A stretch of DNA of 5,430 nt from Deltaproteobacteria bacterium (GTDB lineage: Bacteria; Myxococcota_A; Polyangia; Polyangiales; Houyiibacteriaceae): NCBI GenBank assembly GCA_003647035.1, contig QMMB01000254.1, positions 1 through 5,430 of the forward strand. Direction: 5' to 3'. Under the pieces are notes generated by a model, which was given only the letters and a program-made list of their open reading frames with translations, was not told the DNA's origin and made no database searches. Made by a program: the position numbers and the translations under genes. Shown piece after piece: positions 5,271 to 5,430 of the stretch; the first letter of the stretch is position 1; every line of letters starts with the position of its first letter.

Positions 5271-5311
5271 CCCGACCTCATCAAGAAGAACGACGAAGTA
5301 GGAAACGAACG

Positions 5312-5430
5312 ATGGCTAAAGAAAAGTTTGTCCGAGACAAACCACACATGAACGTAGGGACGATTGGTCACATCGACCACGGCAAGACGACGCTGACGGC
5401 GGCCATCATGAAGGTGATGAGCGATAAGCA
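5312..5430 (+). CDS. tuf: Translation elongation factor Tu, N-terminal part (3' end outside window)
   Basis: EF-Tu is the GTPase that delivers aminoacyl-tRNA to the ribosome. The first 39 residues are visible and typical: MAKEKFVRDKPHMNVGTIGH, then the P-loop G1 motif GHIDHGKTT at 19-27. Position 21 is Ile where E. coli has Val, a conservative change. An AGGA ribosome site at 5300-5303 lies 8 nt before the ATG. The gene is cut by the window edge, not broken. Its place directly after thr-tyr-gly-thr tRNA genes matches the tufB operon of E. coli, so tRNA processing from a shared transcript is expected; secE-nusG-rplK would be the expected continuation beyond the window. Confidence 0.98.
   Translation, partial: MAKEKFVRDKPHMNVGTIGHIDHGKTTLTAAIMKVMSDK

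Overview
The window is high-GC chromosomal DNA that looks like a myxobacterial (Myxococcota, formerly Deltaproteobacteria) genome or a close relative. That placement is an inference. It rests on GC-rich third codon positions, a ChoD-like oxidoreductase beside a phytanoyl-CoA-dioxygenase-type enzyme, a small PilZ-like protein, and a Cys-rich lipoprotein of a kind common in that phylum. No mobile element, CRISPR array or phage gene is visible.

Left part (1-3949). The 3' end of a short-chain dehydrogenase runs rightwards and ends at 288. Four genes face it on the minus strand, read from right to left: plsY (glycerol-3-phosphate acyltransferase), a TetR/FadR-like repressor, a PhyH-type Fe(II)/2-oxoglutarate dioxygenase, and a cholesterol-oxidase (ChoD)-like GMC flavoprotein. 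The last three form a tight unit: tetR-phyH gap 31 nt, phyH-GMC joined by a TGATG stop/start overlap. The simplest reading is a ligand-controlled lipid, isoprenoid or sterol oxidation module in which the dioxygenase hydroxylates and the flavoenzyme oxidises an alcohol. The substrate is unknown. The GMC gene and the dehydrogenase overlap tail to tail by 48 bp.

Middle part (3950-4822). An 80-bp divergent intergenic region separates plsY from two rightward genes: a degenerate PilZ-like protein and, 19 nt later, a secreted or lipid-anchored protein with 12 cysteines in its mature domain.

Right part (4823-5430). A near-consensus promoter with a GC-rich discriminator precedes tRNA-Thr(TGT), tRNA-Tyr(GTA), tRNA-Gly(TCC) and tRNA-Thr(GGT), followed by the start of tuf (EF-Tu), which is cut by the window end. 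This is the same order as thrU-tyrU-glyT-thrT-tufB of Escherichia coli.

Nothing here is clearly a new biological system. The points most worth following are the coupled dioxygenase/oxidoreductase pair with its regulator, an iron-sulfur-like Cys motif in the GMC enzyme, and -10-like boxes set so close to three start codons lacking Shine-Dalgarno sequences that leaderless transcription is likely.
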